A DNA stretch of 22,985 nucleotides from CAYOLL01 sp964404765 [NCBI: uncultured Gemmatimonadota bacterium] (GCA_964404765.1 CAYOLL010000097.1:1-22985), one strand, 5' to 3'. Positions 1 to 8,622 are shown, numbered from the stretch's first letter. Program-made: numbers and translations. Notes: generated from the letters alone by a model not told the origin.

Positions 1-2
1 TG

Positions 3-1525
3 GCCAAGTTTGTTGAACAGCATCCGGAGTCGGAGCTGTTTGCCGGTCTGGAAAGCACCGGCGGTTATGAAAACAACTGGCTGGGCAGCTTGCGCCGCTA
101 CCAGGCCAGTTTGCCGTTGCAAGTGGCGCGGCTCAATCCAGCCGGGGTCCACGCCTACAACCGGGCCAATCTGAAGCAGGTCAAGACCGACGCGCTCAGC
201 GCCCGCAGCGTGGCCGAATACCTGATCTGTCACCCGGAAAAAGTGACCTATCAGAAGCAGGACGACCTGGCCGAGTTGCGCAAACAGTGGACGCTGCACA
301 GTCTGCTGGTCAAACAACAGACACAACTCTACAATCAACTGGAACGGCTGATGTATGAAGCCTGCCCGGAGTTGCTGTCTTACTGCAAGAACGGTCAGCC
401 CAAATGGGTGTTGAGCCTGCTGTTGAAATACCCGACCAGCGCCCAATTAGCCCGAGCCAAAGTCGCCGGCGTCGACAACATCCCCTACGTCAGCAAAACG
501 CGCGCCGTCGAACTGATCGCCGCCGCCAAACAAAGTGTGGCCGCCGCAACCGGCGCGTCATGGCTCAGGTGGTCACCACCACCGTCAGCCAACTGGTGCA
601 TCTGGCCGAACAAATCGACGCGCTGGCCGGGCAGTTGTCTGAAAACTGCGATTGGGAAGAAATCGTTATTTTGACCACCTTCAAAGGCATCGACCGTTTG
701 GCGGCCATCGGTCTGATGCTCGAGATTCAAAGCATTGCCCGTTTTCCAGACGCCAAAAAGCTGGCAGCCTTCTTTGGGCTCAATCCGATTTGGGAGCAAA
801 GCGGGGACGGCACAACCCAAACCCGTATGAGCAAAAAGGGCCGCAAAGCGCCACGCCGACTGCTGTTCATGGTGGCTTTGAACGCCATCCGCTTTAACCC
901 GCTCATTAAAGAAGTCTATGAGCGGCATGTTAAAAACGGCATGCCAAAACTGGCGGCTGTCGGCGTGTGCATGAACAAAATTGCCCGCATCCTCTACGGC
1001 ATGCGCAAGCACAAAAAACCGTTTGATCCGGCCATTGATCAGGCCAACCAAACAAAGTCCGTCCCGGTCAAAGCCAAAACCCCGGTTGAGGATAAAAACC
1101 GCCGCTTTCAAGCCCCGGATGAAACTGCGCCCATTTCCGCACGTCAGGCCAAAAAACGCGCCTTGCACACGCCGGCCGTGCCGGTTGAAGCGGGCTCGCC
1201 GGCAACCGTCACCCAACAACTTGAGGCCATCGCAACCGACCCCAAAGAAGCGCCCGCCTCTCAGCCGATGGTCAAAAAATCGTTGGCAATGGCGAACCGT
1301 CCGGCCAAAAAACAACCACAGGTGACGCCGCCGGTCGTGCCAAAAACAACTCCGGCGGCATTATTGCTTGAGCCCGGTTCAATCGAAAATCAACCGGTAA
1401 CTGCCATGCCCGTCGCCACACCCTCAACCCCATTGGGACAAGAGAAACAACCGGCCAAAAACGCCCCAGTGGAAGAAAATGAAAAAACGAAAATAATGGC
1501 TTCTATTCATCAAATTTTAGCTTGA
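3..1525 (+). pseudogene. IS110-family transposase, 5' cut by window edge, frameshifted
   Basis: IS110-family transposases are RNA-guided recombinases with an N-terminal RuvC-like DEDD domain and a C-terminal Transposase_20 domain with a catalytic serine. The reading frame is open from the window edge. It shows the glutamate motif (LESTGGYE) and the third acidic motif as KTDALSAR. It then runs to about 555, where homology continues in another frame (MAQVVTTTVSQLVHLAEQI onward), consistent with a one-base deletion or two-base insertion. The downstream part contains LTTFKGIDRLAAIG and WEQSGDG, whose serine is the likely catalytic residue. Two oddities: the last acidic residue of the DEDD set appears as serine (D-A-L-S, where D-x-x-D is usual), and about 160 residues rich in Pro, Ala and Lys follow the normal C-terminus. 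The N-terminus and any upstream bridge-RNA region lie outside the window. Probably inactive. Family assignment is sure; the reason for the tail is unknown. Confidence 0.85.
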
Positions 1526-1555
1526 CTTTCACCGGAATAACTTGGTGGAGATTTT

Positions 1556-3118
1556 CTATTCCGGCTTGATCTCATTCCGATTCAAAAACGCGATCAGTTT
1601 CAGATAATCCGCATCCTGCAAATTAAAATCCGCCAGCATCTTTTTGTATTTCCCGCCGTGTTTTTCTAAGCCCAAGCGAATGACCGCCTTTACCTGCTCC
1701 CGATTCAAATCGCGGTTCAAAAACGGTTCTTTCACTGCCTGCCAGAAACTTTCGCCGCCTTCGGTCATGCGTCGGTACAATTCCTGCGCCGTCGTGGAAA
1801 CGTCGGCATCCGCTTTCGGTGCAATTCTGGCTGCGCTCTGTCCGGAACTGGTCGAATGGGTCGGCGGTTTCAGCACGTTTTCCACCAAGACATGGAGTTG
1901 CTGCAAATATTGGGTTTGCACATTCAAAATGTCGCGCAGGGTCGGCTCCGTGGCCGCCGGATCTGTTGCCGAAGGGCGGCGTTCGCGGACTTTGCGGGTC
2001 ACTTCCTCCAATTCGAGGACGTGGGTGCGGCTCATCCAAAAGGCCGTCTCCACGATGTTGCGCAGCTCGCGGATATTGCCGGGAAAGTCGTATTGTTTTA
2101 AGAATTCCATGGCTTCTGGCGAAAAGGTCTTGGCCACGCCGTGCTGCTTGTTCAATTCACCCAAATAATAATCCAGCAGCAATTCGCGGTCTTCGCCCCG
2201 TTCGCGCAGCGGCGGCAGATGCACGCCAAACGTGCTCAGGCGATAATACAAATCTTCCCGAAAACGCCCCTGCCCGGCCATCTGCAACAAATCCCGGTGC
2301 GTGGCCGAAACGATGCGCACATCCACTTTTTGGATGCGCTTGGCCCCCAGCGGCTTGATTTCCTGCCTATCCAAGACGCGCAGCAGCATTTTTTGCGCGT
2401 CCATTGATAACTCGCCCACTTCGTCCAGAAAGATCGTGCCGCCGTTGCCCATCTCAAACACGCCCTGATGATCTTCCACCGCGCCGGTAAAACTGCCCTT
2501 CTTGTGGCCAAACAACTCGCTGACCATCAGGTTTTCGTTCTGGAATTGCCCGCAGTTGACCGAATAAAATGTCTTGTCCCGGCGCGGACTCCAGAGATGG
2601 CACAAGCGGGCAAAGCCTTCCTTGCCCACGCCGGTCTCGCCGGTGATCAGCACGGGTTTGTCGGATTTGGCGGCCATGCGCAATTCCTGTTTGCGCTCCA
2701 AAATGATGGAGTTGAAGCCGATGAAAATGACCGGCTCGCCCCACTTCTGCTCGGAAATTTCACGGATGCGCTGGTTGTGCAGAAAATGCTCGGTCAAAAT
2801 GGCCAGTTCTTTGAATCGTTTCCGCGTCGCTTTGGCGTTGACCGCTGCTTTTGTCCCCAGGCAAAAGACCAGACCCAAACCTTCCTGCGAGACGATGATC
2901 GGAATGCCCAGACCGTAACGGCCGTCGGCATCTTTAAAATGATGCTCTTTTTTATCGCGAATGATCTCGCGGTAGATAGGCGGCGCCGGGCGTTCGTGCA
3001 GGACAAACCATAGCTTGTCCGACGGCAGAACAAGGCAAATATCGCCATCGGCCACACCGCATTCGCGGATGGTATGACGCAACTGCTCGGTGAGTTTTTG
3101 GAGAAAGATGGTTTCCAT
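1556..3118 (-). CDS. Sigma-54-dependent transcriptional activator (AAA+ domain, GAF-like N-terminus)
   Basis: Enhancer-binding activator that remodels sigma-54 RNA polymerase using ATP. In order: an N-terminal sensory region of about 120 residues resembling a GAF fold; an AAA+ domain with Walker A GETGVGKE (about 160-167), the sigma-54 contact loop as GSFTGA (about 208-213, normally GAFTGA), Walker B TIFLDE (about 228-233) and the arginine-finger segment RFREDLYYRL; then a C-terminal region that is not an obvious Fis-type helix-turn-helix, ending in a helical segment (KYKKMLADFNLQDADYLKL). The ATG at 3118 was chosen over an upstream TTG at 3136; neither has a convincing Shine-Dalgarno. A short HSTSSGQ peptide sits in the linker after the AAA+ domain and looks like a small in-frame repeat insertion. 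It is convergent with the transposase. Targets are unknown. The activator call is sure; the DNA-binding part is uncertain. Confidence 0.88.
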   Translation of the reverse strand: METIFLQKLTEQLRHTIRECGVADGDICLVLPSDKLWFVLHERPAPPIYREIIRDKKEHHFKDADGRYGLGIPIIVSQEGLGLVFCLGTKAAVNAKATRKRFKELAILTEHFLHNQRIREISEQKWGEPVIFIGFNSIILERKQELRMAAKSDKPVLITGETGVGKEGFARLCHLWSPRRDKTFYSVNCGQFQNENLMVSELFGHKKGSFTGAVEDHQGVFEMGNGGTIFLDEVGELSMDAQKMLLRVLDRQEIKPLGAKRIQKVDVRIVSATHRDLLQMAGQGRFREDLYYRLSTFGVHLPPLRERGEDRELLLDYYLGELNKQHGVAKTFSPEAMEFLKQYDFPGNIRELRNIVETAFWMSRTHVLELEEVTRKVRERRPSATDPAATEPTLRDILNVQTQYLQQLHVLVENVLKPPTHSTSSGQSAARIAPKADADVSTTAQELYRRMTEGGESFWQAVKEPFLNRDLNREQVKAVIRLGLEKHGGKYKKMLADFNLQDADYLKLIAFLNRNEIKPE

Positions 3119-3276
3119 AGCGGCGGATCGGATCAAATTGTGGGCATTTTTTTAGGATAAAACCGATTGTCTCTTTTTGTATCAATCGCATGAACTTGAA
3201 ATATATGTCTGACTCGAAAATACGCAATCGATTTATAATGGCGGCTTATACAGGTTAAAAGTTATCCATTTTTAAT

Positions 3277-3552
3277 AGATATCTTTCCAATTAAATTTTG
3301 AGACTCGATCAAGCTCATCTATGCTTTTTTGCCCCGTAGGGGCAAGCTGTTTGTAGAGAAATACGCGAAAACATAGCTGCGATAAGCCCCATCGGGGCGA
3401 CCTGTGAATCATGACCAGTGTCTTCGCGGTTAAACAGACCGCTCCGATGGGGCTATCCGTCGGGTTTGGTTGGATTCGCTTTTCTACAAACGGACCGCCC
3501 CGATGGGGTTAAAAGCCGCATCGCAGACGGGTTTATTTTGGAAAGATGGTTT
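3277..3552. repeat. MITE-like dispersed repeat, copy 1 (AAT target duplication)
   Basis: About 276 bp, near-identical over much of its length to 12701-12964. The ends are imperfect inverted repeats around CTTTCCAA / TTGGAAAG. Inside are short palindromes of the type GCCCCATCGGGGC and TTGCCCCGTAGGGGCAA. The trinucleotide AAT flanks both sides (3274-3276 and 3553-3555), as at the second copy. A 78-codon open frame across it (3418-3654) has no protein-like features. It fills most of the gap between the sigma-54 activator and the ATPase gene; the rest of the gap (3119-3276) shows nothing recognisable. Confidence 0.7.
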
Positions 3553-3564
3553 AATGAGCGCAAT

Positions 3565-3614
3565 CAAAAAAAAAAACGGATTAAACAAATCCGTGTCGAT
3601 TCGTTTAATCCGTT
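3565..3614 (-). terminator. Rho-independent terminator of the ATPase-receiver gene
   Basis: A 12-bp perfect inverted repeat, AACGGATTAAAC (3575-3586) and GTTTAATCCGTT (3603-3614), lies 22 bases past the stop codon of the minus-strand gene. Read on the minus strand, the hairpin is followed by an uninterrupted run of T (the A-run at 3566-3576). Confidence 0.85.
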
Positions 3615-3636
3615 AAAAATCCGTGTTTTTATGTTT

Positions 3637-5844
3637 TTAGGCGGCCAGCGCTAATGGCTCCTGCGTTCTGGCCAGATCATAGCGTCGTAAGACCGCCCGA
3701 ATCCGCGCCGTCAGCAACTCTGGCCGAAATGGTTTGAGAATATAATCATCAGCGCCGTTTTCCAGCGCTTCAAACTCCATCTGAGCCTGGCTGGCTGCGG
3801 TCAGGACAATGACCGGCAGGGTTTGCAAGGCCGGGTGCATCCGAATTTGTTTAAGGATGTCAATGCCGCTGATATAGGGCATATTCATGTCCAGCAACAG
3901 GATATCGGGTCTGGCTTGCTTAAGCAGTTCAATTGTCTGGCGACCGTCGCGGGCCTCGGCGACGCGGAACTGATTCAGCACCAGCGTCGACTTAATCACC
4001 GAGCGCACCGAGGCATTATCCTCGGCCACTAAAACCAGACGGTTCACAAACTCCGGATGCGCTTTCACCGTTATTTGTGCGCTTGTAACCGCTTCAATCC
4101 TGGGCTCGGCCACCACGATCCGCCCAAAATCAATAAATTTGCCGATTTCCTCCACCGTTGTATGGCCCAGAGCGATATGCGCCAGACCGTAATCAAACAG
4201 AGAACGAATGCCGATTTGTTTGGCCGTCATTTTTAAGTCAGCCTCCGAACTGCCGTTGGCAATAGCTTCGCCATATTCCGGGGTAACCGGAAAAACCTCG
4301 TAAACGCCCAATTGACCCAAATAACCGGAATTATTGCAGTGTGAACAGCCTTTGCCTTTAAAAAAGCGGGGCAGTAAACCGCGCTTTTTCATCACTTCCG
4401 TCAAATCCACATTCAACGCCGGCGTGGCAATCTGCTCTTTGCAGTGCGGACAAATCCGGTTGACCAGACGTTGCAGCACCACCGCCTTTAATGTTGCGGC
4501 AATCAACTTACGTGATACGCCCAGATTGATCAGATGAATCACCGCTTCAACCGCCATGTGGCCATCCATGGCCGCAATCGCCAGCGTCTTGCTTTCCGCT
4601 GCGCGCACAACGGCTTCCGCCGTCAAACCGTCCTGGATATCGTCAACCATCAACACGTTCGGACTCTGCTTCATCATCGAGCGGATCAGCACCGCGCCGG
4701 TGTTGCCGACATTGGCGTCCATCTCCAACTGCGTCATATCTTCCATAACGAAGTGGATGGGATTTTCCACCGTAAAGACCGATCTTTTTTGCTTAACAAA
4801 ATGTTGCAGGCAGGAGTACATCGTGGTCGTTTTGCCCATCGCCGGCGGGCTGACAAAAAGCACCAGGCCGGAAGGTTGTTCCAGCAGTTTTTCCACATAC
4901 GTTTTGACTTGCGGCAACATGCCCAGGCTGTCCAAGGGCAGCACAACCTCGTTTTTATCACGCAGGCTAAGCACAGCTTTTTCGCCAAACGATGACGGCA
5001 AAACGGATATGCGCAATTCAAAATTTTGGGTGATGCTGGTCAGGTGGCTTGTCACCCGGCAGCGCCCGTTTTGCGGCCCGGATTTGCGCTCCAGCGCCAG
5101 CCCGGCCAAGTATTTGGCCCGATTGATAATCAAATCTCCGGTTTTAAGCGGATATTCGGCGACCGTTTTTTTAACGCCATCGCTTTCAAAATATATTTTC
5201 GTTGTTTTATTGCCCGGCTCTAAATGGACGTATTCGGCTTTTTGCCGAATGGCCGCCGCAATAACGTGCTTGGTGACCCGAATAATCGGGGCCTTGCTGA
5301 TTTCCGGATCGACGCCTAAACCTTTATTGGACATGCCGATAATATCCAGGTTGACATCGGTAATAAAGATGTCTTTGGAATCCAGATTTGTCGGCTCGGC
5401 ATTAAAATGGAAATCAAGAATCAGGCCAATGGTGCGGCGCGTGCCCAAAAACAAATTTATTTTCTTACCGAAGCGGAATTTGAGGTCGTTTTGCAACTCT
5501 AAATCCATCGGATTAGCCGTCAGCACTTTCACGACATCATCCGTTTCGGTTAACGGCACAAGCAGGCGTTGACGACACAGTTTTTCGCCCAAATTCACCA
5601 GCAGCGTCTTGTTGACATCACCGGGTTTTGGCTGCAAAAGCTGCAAATTAAAATCCTGCGCAATGTGCAGATAGAGTTCTCGCTCGTCGATCAAATTATG
5701 ATCAACGATGGCGTCGAGGATATGAGATTGGTCGTTTTCGGCGTGGTGGCGGATGGCGGCTAACTCTTCCGGCTTAGCCAGCTTGTGCCGGCGCACCAGA
5801 TCGTCAACCCATTCATCATGAAATTTGGATTTCTTCGCGGTCAT
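3637..5844 (-). CDS. PilB/GspE-like secretion ATPase fused to a response-regulator receiver domain
   Basis: About 735 residues. The ATG at 5844 is preferred to the longer frame start at 5880 because AAGGGGG lies six bases upstream of it. N-terminal region: T2SSE_N/MshEN-like (roughly 1-150). Middle: GspE/PilB ATPase fold with the zinc tetracysteine motif (C465, C468, C500, C503). C-terminus: a complete receiver domain with VAEDN, the phospho-acceptor in LLLDMNMP (about D652), VLTA and ILKPF. Family ATPases assemble pili or type II secretion pseudopili at the inner membrane. Here the catalytic motifs are altered: Walker A is SPPAMGKT instead of GPTGSGKT, the Walker B/GEIRD box is MVDDIQD, and the HTN histidine box reads MDGH. 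It may therefore be a regulatory or weak ATPase controlled by phosphorylation. No other pilus gene lies nearby. Confidence 0.85.
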   Translation of the reverse strand: MTAKKSKFHDEWVDDLVRRHKLAKPEELAAIRHHAENDQSHILDAIVDHNLIDERELYLHIAQDFNLQLLQPKPGDVNKTLLVNLGEKLCRQRLLVPLTETDDVVKVLTANPMDLELQNDLKFRFGKKINLFLGTRRTIGLILDFHFNAEPTNLDSKDIFITDVNLDIIGMSNKGLGVDPEISKAPIIRVTKHVIAAAIRQKAEYVHLEPGNKTTKIYFESDGVKKTVAEYPLKTGDLIINRAKYLAGLALERKSGPQNGRCRVTSHLTSITQNFELRISVLPSSFGEKAVLSLRDKNEVVLPLDSLGMLPQVKTYVEKLLEQPSGLVLFVSPPAMGKTTTMYSCLQHFVKQKRSVFTVENPIHFVMEDMTQLEMDANVGNTGAVLIRSMMKQSPNVLMVDDIQDGLTAEAVVRAAESKTLAIAAMDGHMAVEAVIHLINLGVSRKLIAATLKAVVLQRLVNRICPHCKEQIATPALNVDLTEVMKKRGLLPRFFKGKGCSHCNNSGYLGQLGVYEVFPVTPEYGEAIANGSSEADLKMTAKQIGIRSLFDYGLAHIALGHTTVEEIGKFIDFGRIVVAEPRIEAVTSAQITVKAHPEFVNRLVLVAEDNASVRSVIKSTLVLNQFRVAEARDGRQTIELLKQARPDILLLDMNMPYISGIDILKQIRMHPALQTLPVIVLTAASQAQMEFEALENGADDYILKPFRPELLTARIRAVLRRYDLARTQEPLALAA

Positions 5845-6017
5845 TTGGATCCCCCTTACGTTAGCTTGTAGTCGGTTCAAAAATGTACATGCAGATCACA
5901 GCATAGACCATGCACATTCCGTACCAACAATAGCTGCGCGGGCATCTTTAGACTAAACCGGCAGTTAGAAAAAAACGGCCGGATGACCTCGCCTTCAGAA
6001 AGGGAATCGTTTTCGGA

Positions 6018-6042
6018 AAATCTTCCGGGATACGGAAGATTT
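6018..6042 (-). terminator. Probable terminator hairpin after the acyltransferase gene
   Basis: A perfect 10-bp inverted repeat, AAATCTTCCG and CGGAAGATTT, with a five-base loop lies 26 bases past the stop at 6068. On the minus strand the T-tract is short (TTTTCC), so efficiency is uncertain. Confidence 0.5.
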
Positions 6043-6067
6043 GGGAGTCAAAAACCAAAGGAACATT

Positions 6068-6823
6068 CTATCTTTGGAAGTTTTCGAGAATACGAGTGCG
6101 CAGCTGATCCGCCAACAATTTGCGGTCGCTTTCCTGAATCGGCGTCGCGCCAAAACAGAGATTTGCCTCAAAGCAGGGCAGCTTCAAGAGGTTAAAAAGA
6201 TGATCCGGCAGCGCCATTTTTCCCCACCAGCAAATCGCCAGCGTCGCAGGCGGTTCGCCGGGCGGCGTCCGGTACTGAATTGTGGCGTAATGGACAGGGT
6301 AATTGTTTTGGGCGGGATATTCCAGCAAGGACGGTTTAAAGGGCAGGATTTGGTCGCCGCCGGTCGTTGTGCCTTCGGGAAAGACAATCAGGCTGTCGTT
6401 GTGTTGCAGCATTTGCGCAATAAGTCCGTTAATCCGGATGACATCTTTTTTAGCGCTGCGATCAATAAACAAGGTATTGGCTAAACCAACGACAAATCCG
6501 ACAATCGGCCAATTTTCCACATCGCCACGTGAAACAAACACACAGTTTATCTGCGAGTACAACAGCAAAATGTCCATATAGCTAAGATGATTGGCCACCA
6601 GAAAAAACGGCGGTGCGGGCGGTGAACCGCTGACCCGAATCCGCATCCCCATAATCCGGGTCAAGACCCGCGCCCAGCGCATCAGCACAAAGCTCCGCCA
6701 GCGAATGCGTCGCTGAACCCACGGTCGCAGTGCCCTCTGAATAACCGCAACAAGTACGATTGTCAGGATTGTTACCAAAAAGCAGGCGAAAAAACGCCAT
6801 CCGGCGCACAGTGTTCTCATCAC
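6068..6823 (-). CDS. Lysophospholipid acyltransferase (PlsC/LPLAT family)
   Basis: Transfers an acyl chain to lysophosphatidic acid or a related acceptor in the inner membrane. Of 251 residues, the first 30 form a hydrophobic membrane anchor (FFACFLVTILTIVLVAVIQ). The catalytic HX4D motif is NHLSYMD (H79, D84), and the acyl-acceptor motif is FPEGTT (148-153). Length is typical for PlsC-type enzymes. The start is one of two adjacent ATGs. It appears monocistronic: a hairpin follows, and a gap of more than 400 bases lies upstream. The exact substrate (1-acyl-glycerol-3-phosphate or an ornithine-lipid-type acceptor) cannot be told from the sequence. Confidence 0.88.
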   Translation of the reverse strand: MMRTLCAGWRFFACFLVTILTIVLVAVIQRALRPWVQRRIRWRSFVLMRWARVLTRIMGMRIRVSGSPPAPPFFLVANHLSYMDILLLYSQINCVFVSRGDVENWPIVGFVVGLANTLFIDRSAKKDVIRINGLIAQMLQHNDSLIVFPEGTTTGGDQILPFKPSLLEYPAQNNYPVHYATIQYRTPPGEPPATLAICWWGKMALPDHLFNLLKLPCFEANLCFGATPIQESDRKLLADQLRTRILENFQR

Positions 6824-6854
6824 ACACCCAAATTATACCATTACCAAAAAAGAA

Positions 6855-6954
6855 TTGCACACTGCGGAAAAACCCAAAGGGTCTTGCAAGAGCATACTTG
6901 ATAATGAGATGCACCGTTTAAGACCCTTAGGGTTTATGCTCCGATTGTGTGCAA
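6855..6954. repeat. Long imperfect hairpin (inverted repeat) in the intergenic region
   Basis: Outer arms TTGCACACTGCGGA and TCCGATTGTGTGCAA and inner arms AACCCAAAGGGTCTT and AAGACCCTTAGGGTT pair across about 100 bp. The gap 6824-7241 holds no gene I can support; the 68-codon frame across it looks spurious. Further on (about 7130-7190) there are short palindromic bits such as TGCCGGA/TCCGGCA. The hairpin could be a small MITE or a structured transcript. Confidence 0.55.
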
Positions 6955-7241
6955 ATCATTTTCAGTTTTGGTATTACAGCGCTTTTGGTAACTGCTCAGT
7001 GACCGAAACCCTGAAACCCAGTTACCAATCCGCATCCAGTTCTTTCTTTAATCCCTTGTGAAAGATTGCGCAGCGAATGAATTGGCTACTTCTGCTGTTA
7101 GGCATAAATTCGTGCGAACTTTCCCTGTTCCGTCATGCCGGAGGCATCTTCCGGCAAATTGGCGTCTCTCTTAGCTTGCCGGAGGATTCTTCCTGAATGG
7201 CCGGCCGCGTCAAAGTTCACACGAGTTTGCGCCGTGCAGCA

Positions 7242-7910
7242 CTACAAACGATGAGCCAATCCCAACGGCAAATTTTCGATATAACATTCCTGATCATCCA
7301 GCTCAATCCTGAGATCAAAGACTTCGCGCTCGCGGGCAAAAATGCCGTCAAACAAAAAATCACCGGTATTTTTATCCACCCGCGCCTTCACCGCCGGACG
7401 ATTGCCGGTCTGCAACTCCACCCGTGCGCTGATGACCGGCTTGTGCGTGCGCGCGTCAGTTACCTCGCCCAGAATGCGGCGCTGATTCGGCTTGCCGGTC
7501 GCGGCAATATTCAGGCTGATCTCCAGGCGCTCGGTTGTGAAAACCAGGTCCGGCGTTCCTTCCGCGCCACGCTGACCGGCGGCGACAGTCTGCGGTGCGT
7601 GGATCGGCGGAATCAATATGTTGATCAATTCCCGCAGCGTACCTTGAAAGCGGGCAATGACCGGAACTTTGGCTACCCTCTTCGGCTGCGCCGCCAGAGC
7701 GTTGTGTTTGGCCAAAAAGTCCCAAATTTTGGGCGACGGTACATACGCATCACCCGGCTCCAGATTTTGCTTGAGCATCACAAACAGATCGAGCAAATCC
7801 TTCGCGTGCGGGTCCTGCGCCGTCAATGCATCTACCGCCTGCCGCTCGGCGGCGCTTAGCCGGCCCTGCGCGCAGGCGATGAGTTGATCTATATCGTTAT
7901 CGGGTTTCAT
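7242..7910 (-). CDS. Hypothetical protein, possible anti-sigma-factor-like partner
   Basis: 222 residues. The ATG has a good ribosome site (AAGGTGAGG) just upstream. The N-terminus (DIDQLIACAQGRLSAAERQAV) resembles the helical start of anti-sigma proteins that count a short 'cytoplasmic tail', but there is no zinc-binding His/Cys set and no clear transmembrane helix. The C-terminal 90 residues look like a beta-sandwich of the carboxypeptidase-regulatory type (RRILGEVTDARTHKPVISARVEL and GDFLFDGI). It lies downstream of, and on the same strand as, the sigma-like gene at 8623-9486, with the broken GxxExxY unit in between. The partner role is inference from position and the N-terminal pattern. 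Confidence 0.6.
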   Translation of the reverse strand: MKPDNDIDQLIACAQGRLSAAERQAVDALTAQDPHAKDLLDLFVMLKQNLEPGDAYVPSPKIWDFLAKHNALAAQPKRVAKVPVIARFQGTLRELINILIPPIHAPQTVAAGQRGAEGTPDLVFTTERLEISLNIAATGKPNQRRILGEVTDARTHKPVISARVELQTGNRPAVKARVDKNTGDFLFDGIFAREREVFDLRIELDDQECYIENLPLGLAHRL

Positions 7911-8012
7911 GTCCTCACCTTGTCAAAAAACGTAACCGCAAAGAAACGCAAAGTTTATCGCGGAGTTACGCTAAAGAAAATGCAGCCATAATAAGCCATG
8001 CTGTCTATAAAA

Positions 8013-8510
8013 CTACAAATTATTCACAACTCTTTTGATCCCATCTTTTAAACTAACGACGTTGAAGTTTATCAACAAACCCAACTTGCAGTTCGACAAC
8101 TTCAAAGTAATTGCTCAAAAAGCGTGGGCAACCTTGCGAAGGCTTTACCGCAAAACTTGTGAAAGCGTGCACTGATGCCTTCGCAAGGTTCGGTCTACCA
8201 TCACTTTTTGAGCAATTACACTTCAAATAGGTAAGTACTTGTGCTAAATATACATCGTTAAAAGCATCCACCGCCTTTATTTCTATGACTACTTTATTCT
8301 CGACAAGCAAGTCAACCTGTAACCGGCTTCCAATTTTACCTGATGGTAAATAAGCGGCAACGCTTTTTGCTTTTCCACAGTTAAACCCGATTGCGCTATT
8401 TCATAAAACAAGCATTCCTCGTATGCGCTCTCCAGCAAGCCCGGCCCAAGCACCGTATGCACTTTCATCGCCCATCCGATGATCTTATAGCTCAATTCGT
8501 TTTCAGTCAT
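8013..8510 (-). pseudogene. GxxExxY family protein, broken by a frameshift and a MITE
   Basis: The family is small, widely scattered and without an assigned function; it has a PD-(D/E)XK-nuclease-like look. The start codes for MTENELSYKIIGWAMKVHTV and the diagnostic GPGLLESAYEECL (G-x-x-E-x-x-Y). Near 8311-8318 the frame is lost by one base: GYRL continues as LLVENKVVIEIKAVD in another frame, where GYRLDLLVENK would be expected. After LAQVLTYLK, the 113-bp MITE at 8107-8219 interrupts the gene. Removing it with one 8-bp duplication restores an uninterrupted typical C-terminus ending in INFNVVSLKDGIKRVVNNL and a TAG at 8013-8015. Both lesions are directly visible, so the gene is very probably dead. 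Confidence 0.88.
8107..8219. mobile_element. 113-bp MITE with 16-bp perfect terminal inverted repeats and 8-bp target duplication
   Basis: The ends are GTAATTGCTCAAAAAG and its exact reverse complement. A second perfect inner pair, AACCTTGCGAAGGC / GCCTTCGCAAGGTT, makes the element nearly self-complementary. ACTTCAAA occurs directly on both sides (8099-8106 and 8220-8227). No transposase is encoded, so it is non-autonomous. Deleting the element and one duplication rebuilds the host GxxExxY reading frame. Confidence 0.88.
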
Positions 8511-8622
8511 AAACCAACTTCCGCTTCATTTCAATCAATCTTTGCGAAACTCCGCGAAGCACTTTGCATCCTTTGCGGTTAAGTGTCTTTCTCTTTTAGA
8601 GTGCTTTTTCCGCCAAAAATTC

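Larger units (their letters stand above)
7931..8583. repeat. Inverted-repeat-bounded unit containing the GxxExxY gene
   Basis: About 45 bases at 7931-7976 (containing AACCGCAAAG and TCGCGGAGTTACG) recur as an imperfect inverse at 8540-8583 (containing CGAAACTCCGCGAAGC and CTTTGCGGTTAAG). The pair encloses the GxxExxY gene exactly. From general knowledge, GxxExxY genes often occur in many copies next to such 'GCAAAGACGCAAAG'-type repeats. The unit lies between a sigma-like gene and its possible partner, which suggests it moved in as a unit. Confidence 0.6.

Noticed and set aside
540-570. Programmed frameshift in the IS110 transposase
   Set aside because: IS110-family elements normally encode one continuous frame, and no slippery A or T run is present here; decay or a sequencing error is simpler.
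485-1315. 276-codon open frame on the minus strand
   Set aside because: It is the complement of the transposase; its composition (Arg, Gly, Phe, His rich) is that of an antisense shadow and it has no motif.
1532-1564. Hairpin CCGGAATA / TATTCCGG between the convergent transposase and sigma-54 activator
   Set aside because: A perfect 8-bp stem, but the loop is 17 bases and neither strand has a T-run, so a terminator call is weak.
3340-3510. Repeated GCCCC/GGGGC palindromes as a possible CRISPR array
   Set aside because: The spacing is irregular, the repeats alternate in orientation, and the same block recurs whole at 12701-12964 with target duplications, so it is a dispersed element.
3418-3654. 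78-codon frame on the plus strand
   Set aside because: It runs through the MITE-like repeat and the terminator, with no protein-like pattern or ribosome site.
6855-7061. 68-codon plus-strand frame
   Set aside because: It overlaps the long inverted repeat, has no ribosome site, and reads as random residues.
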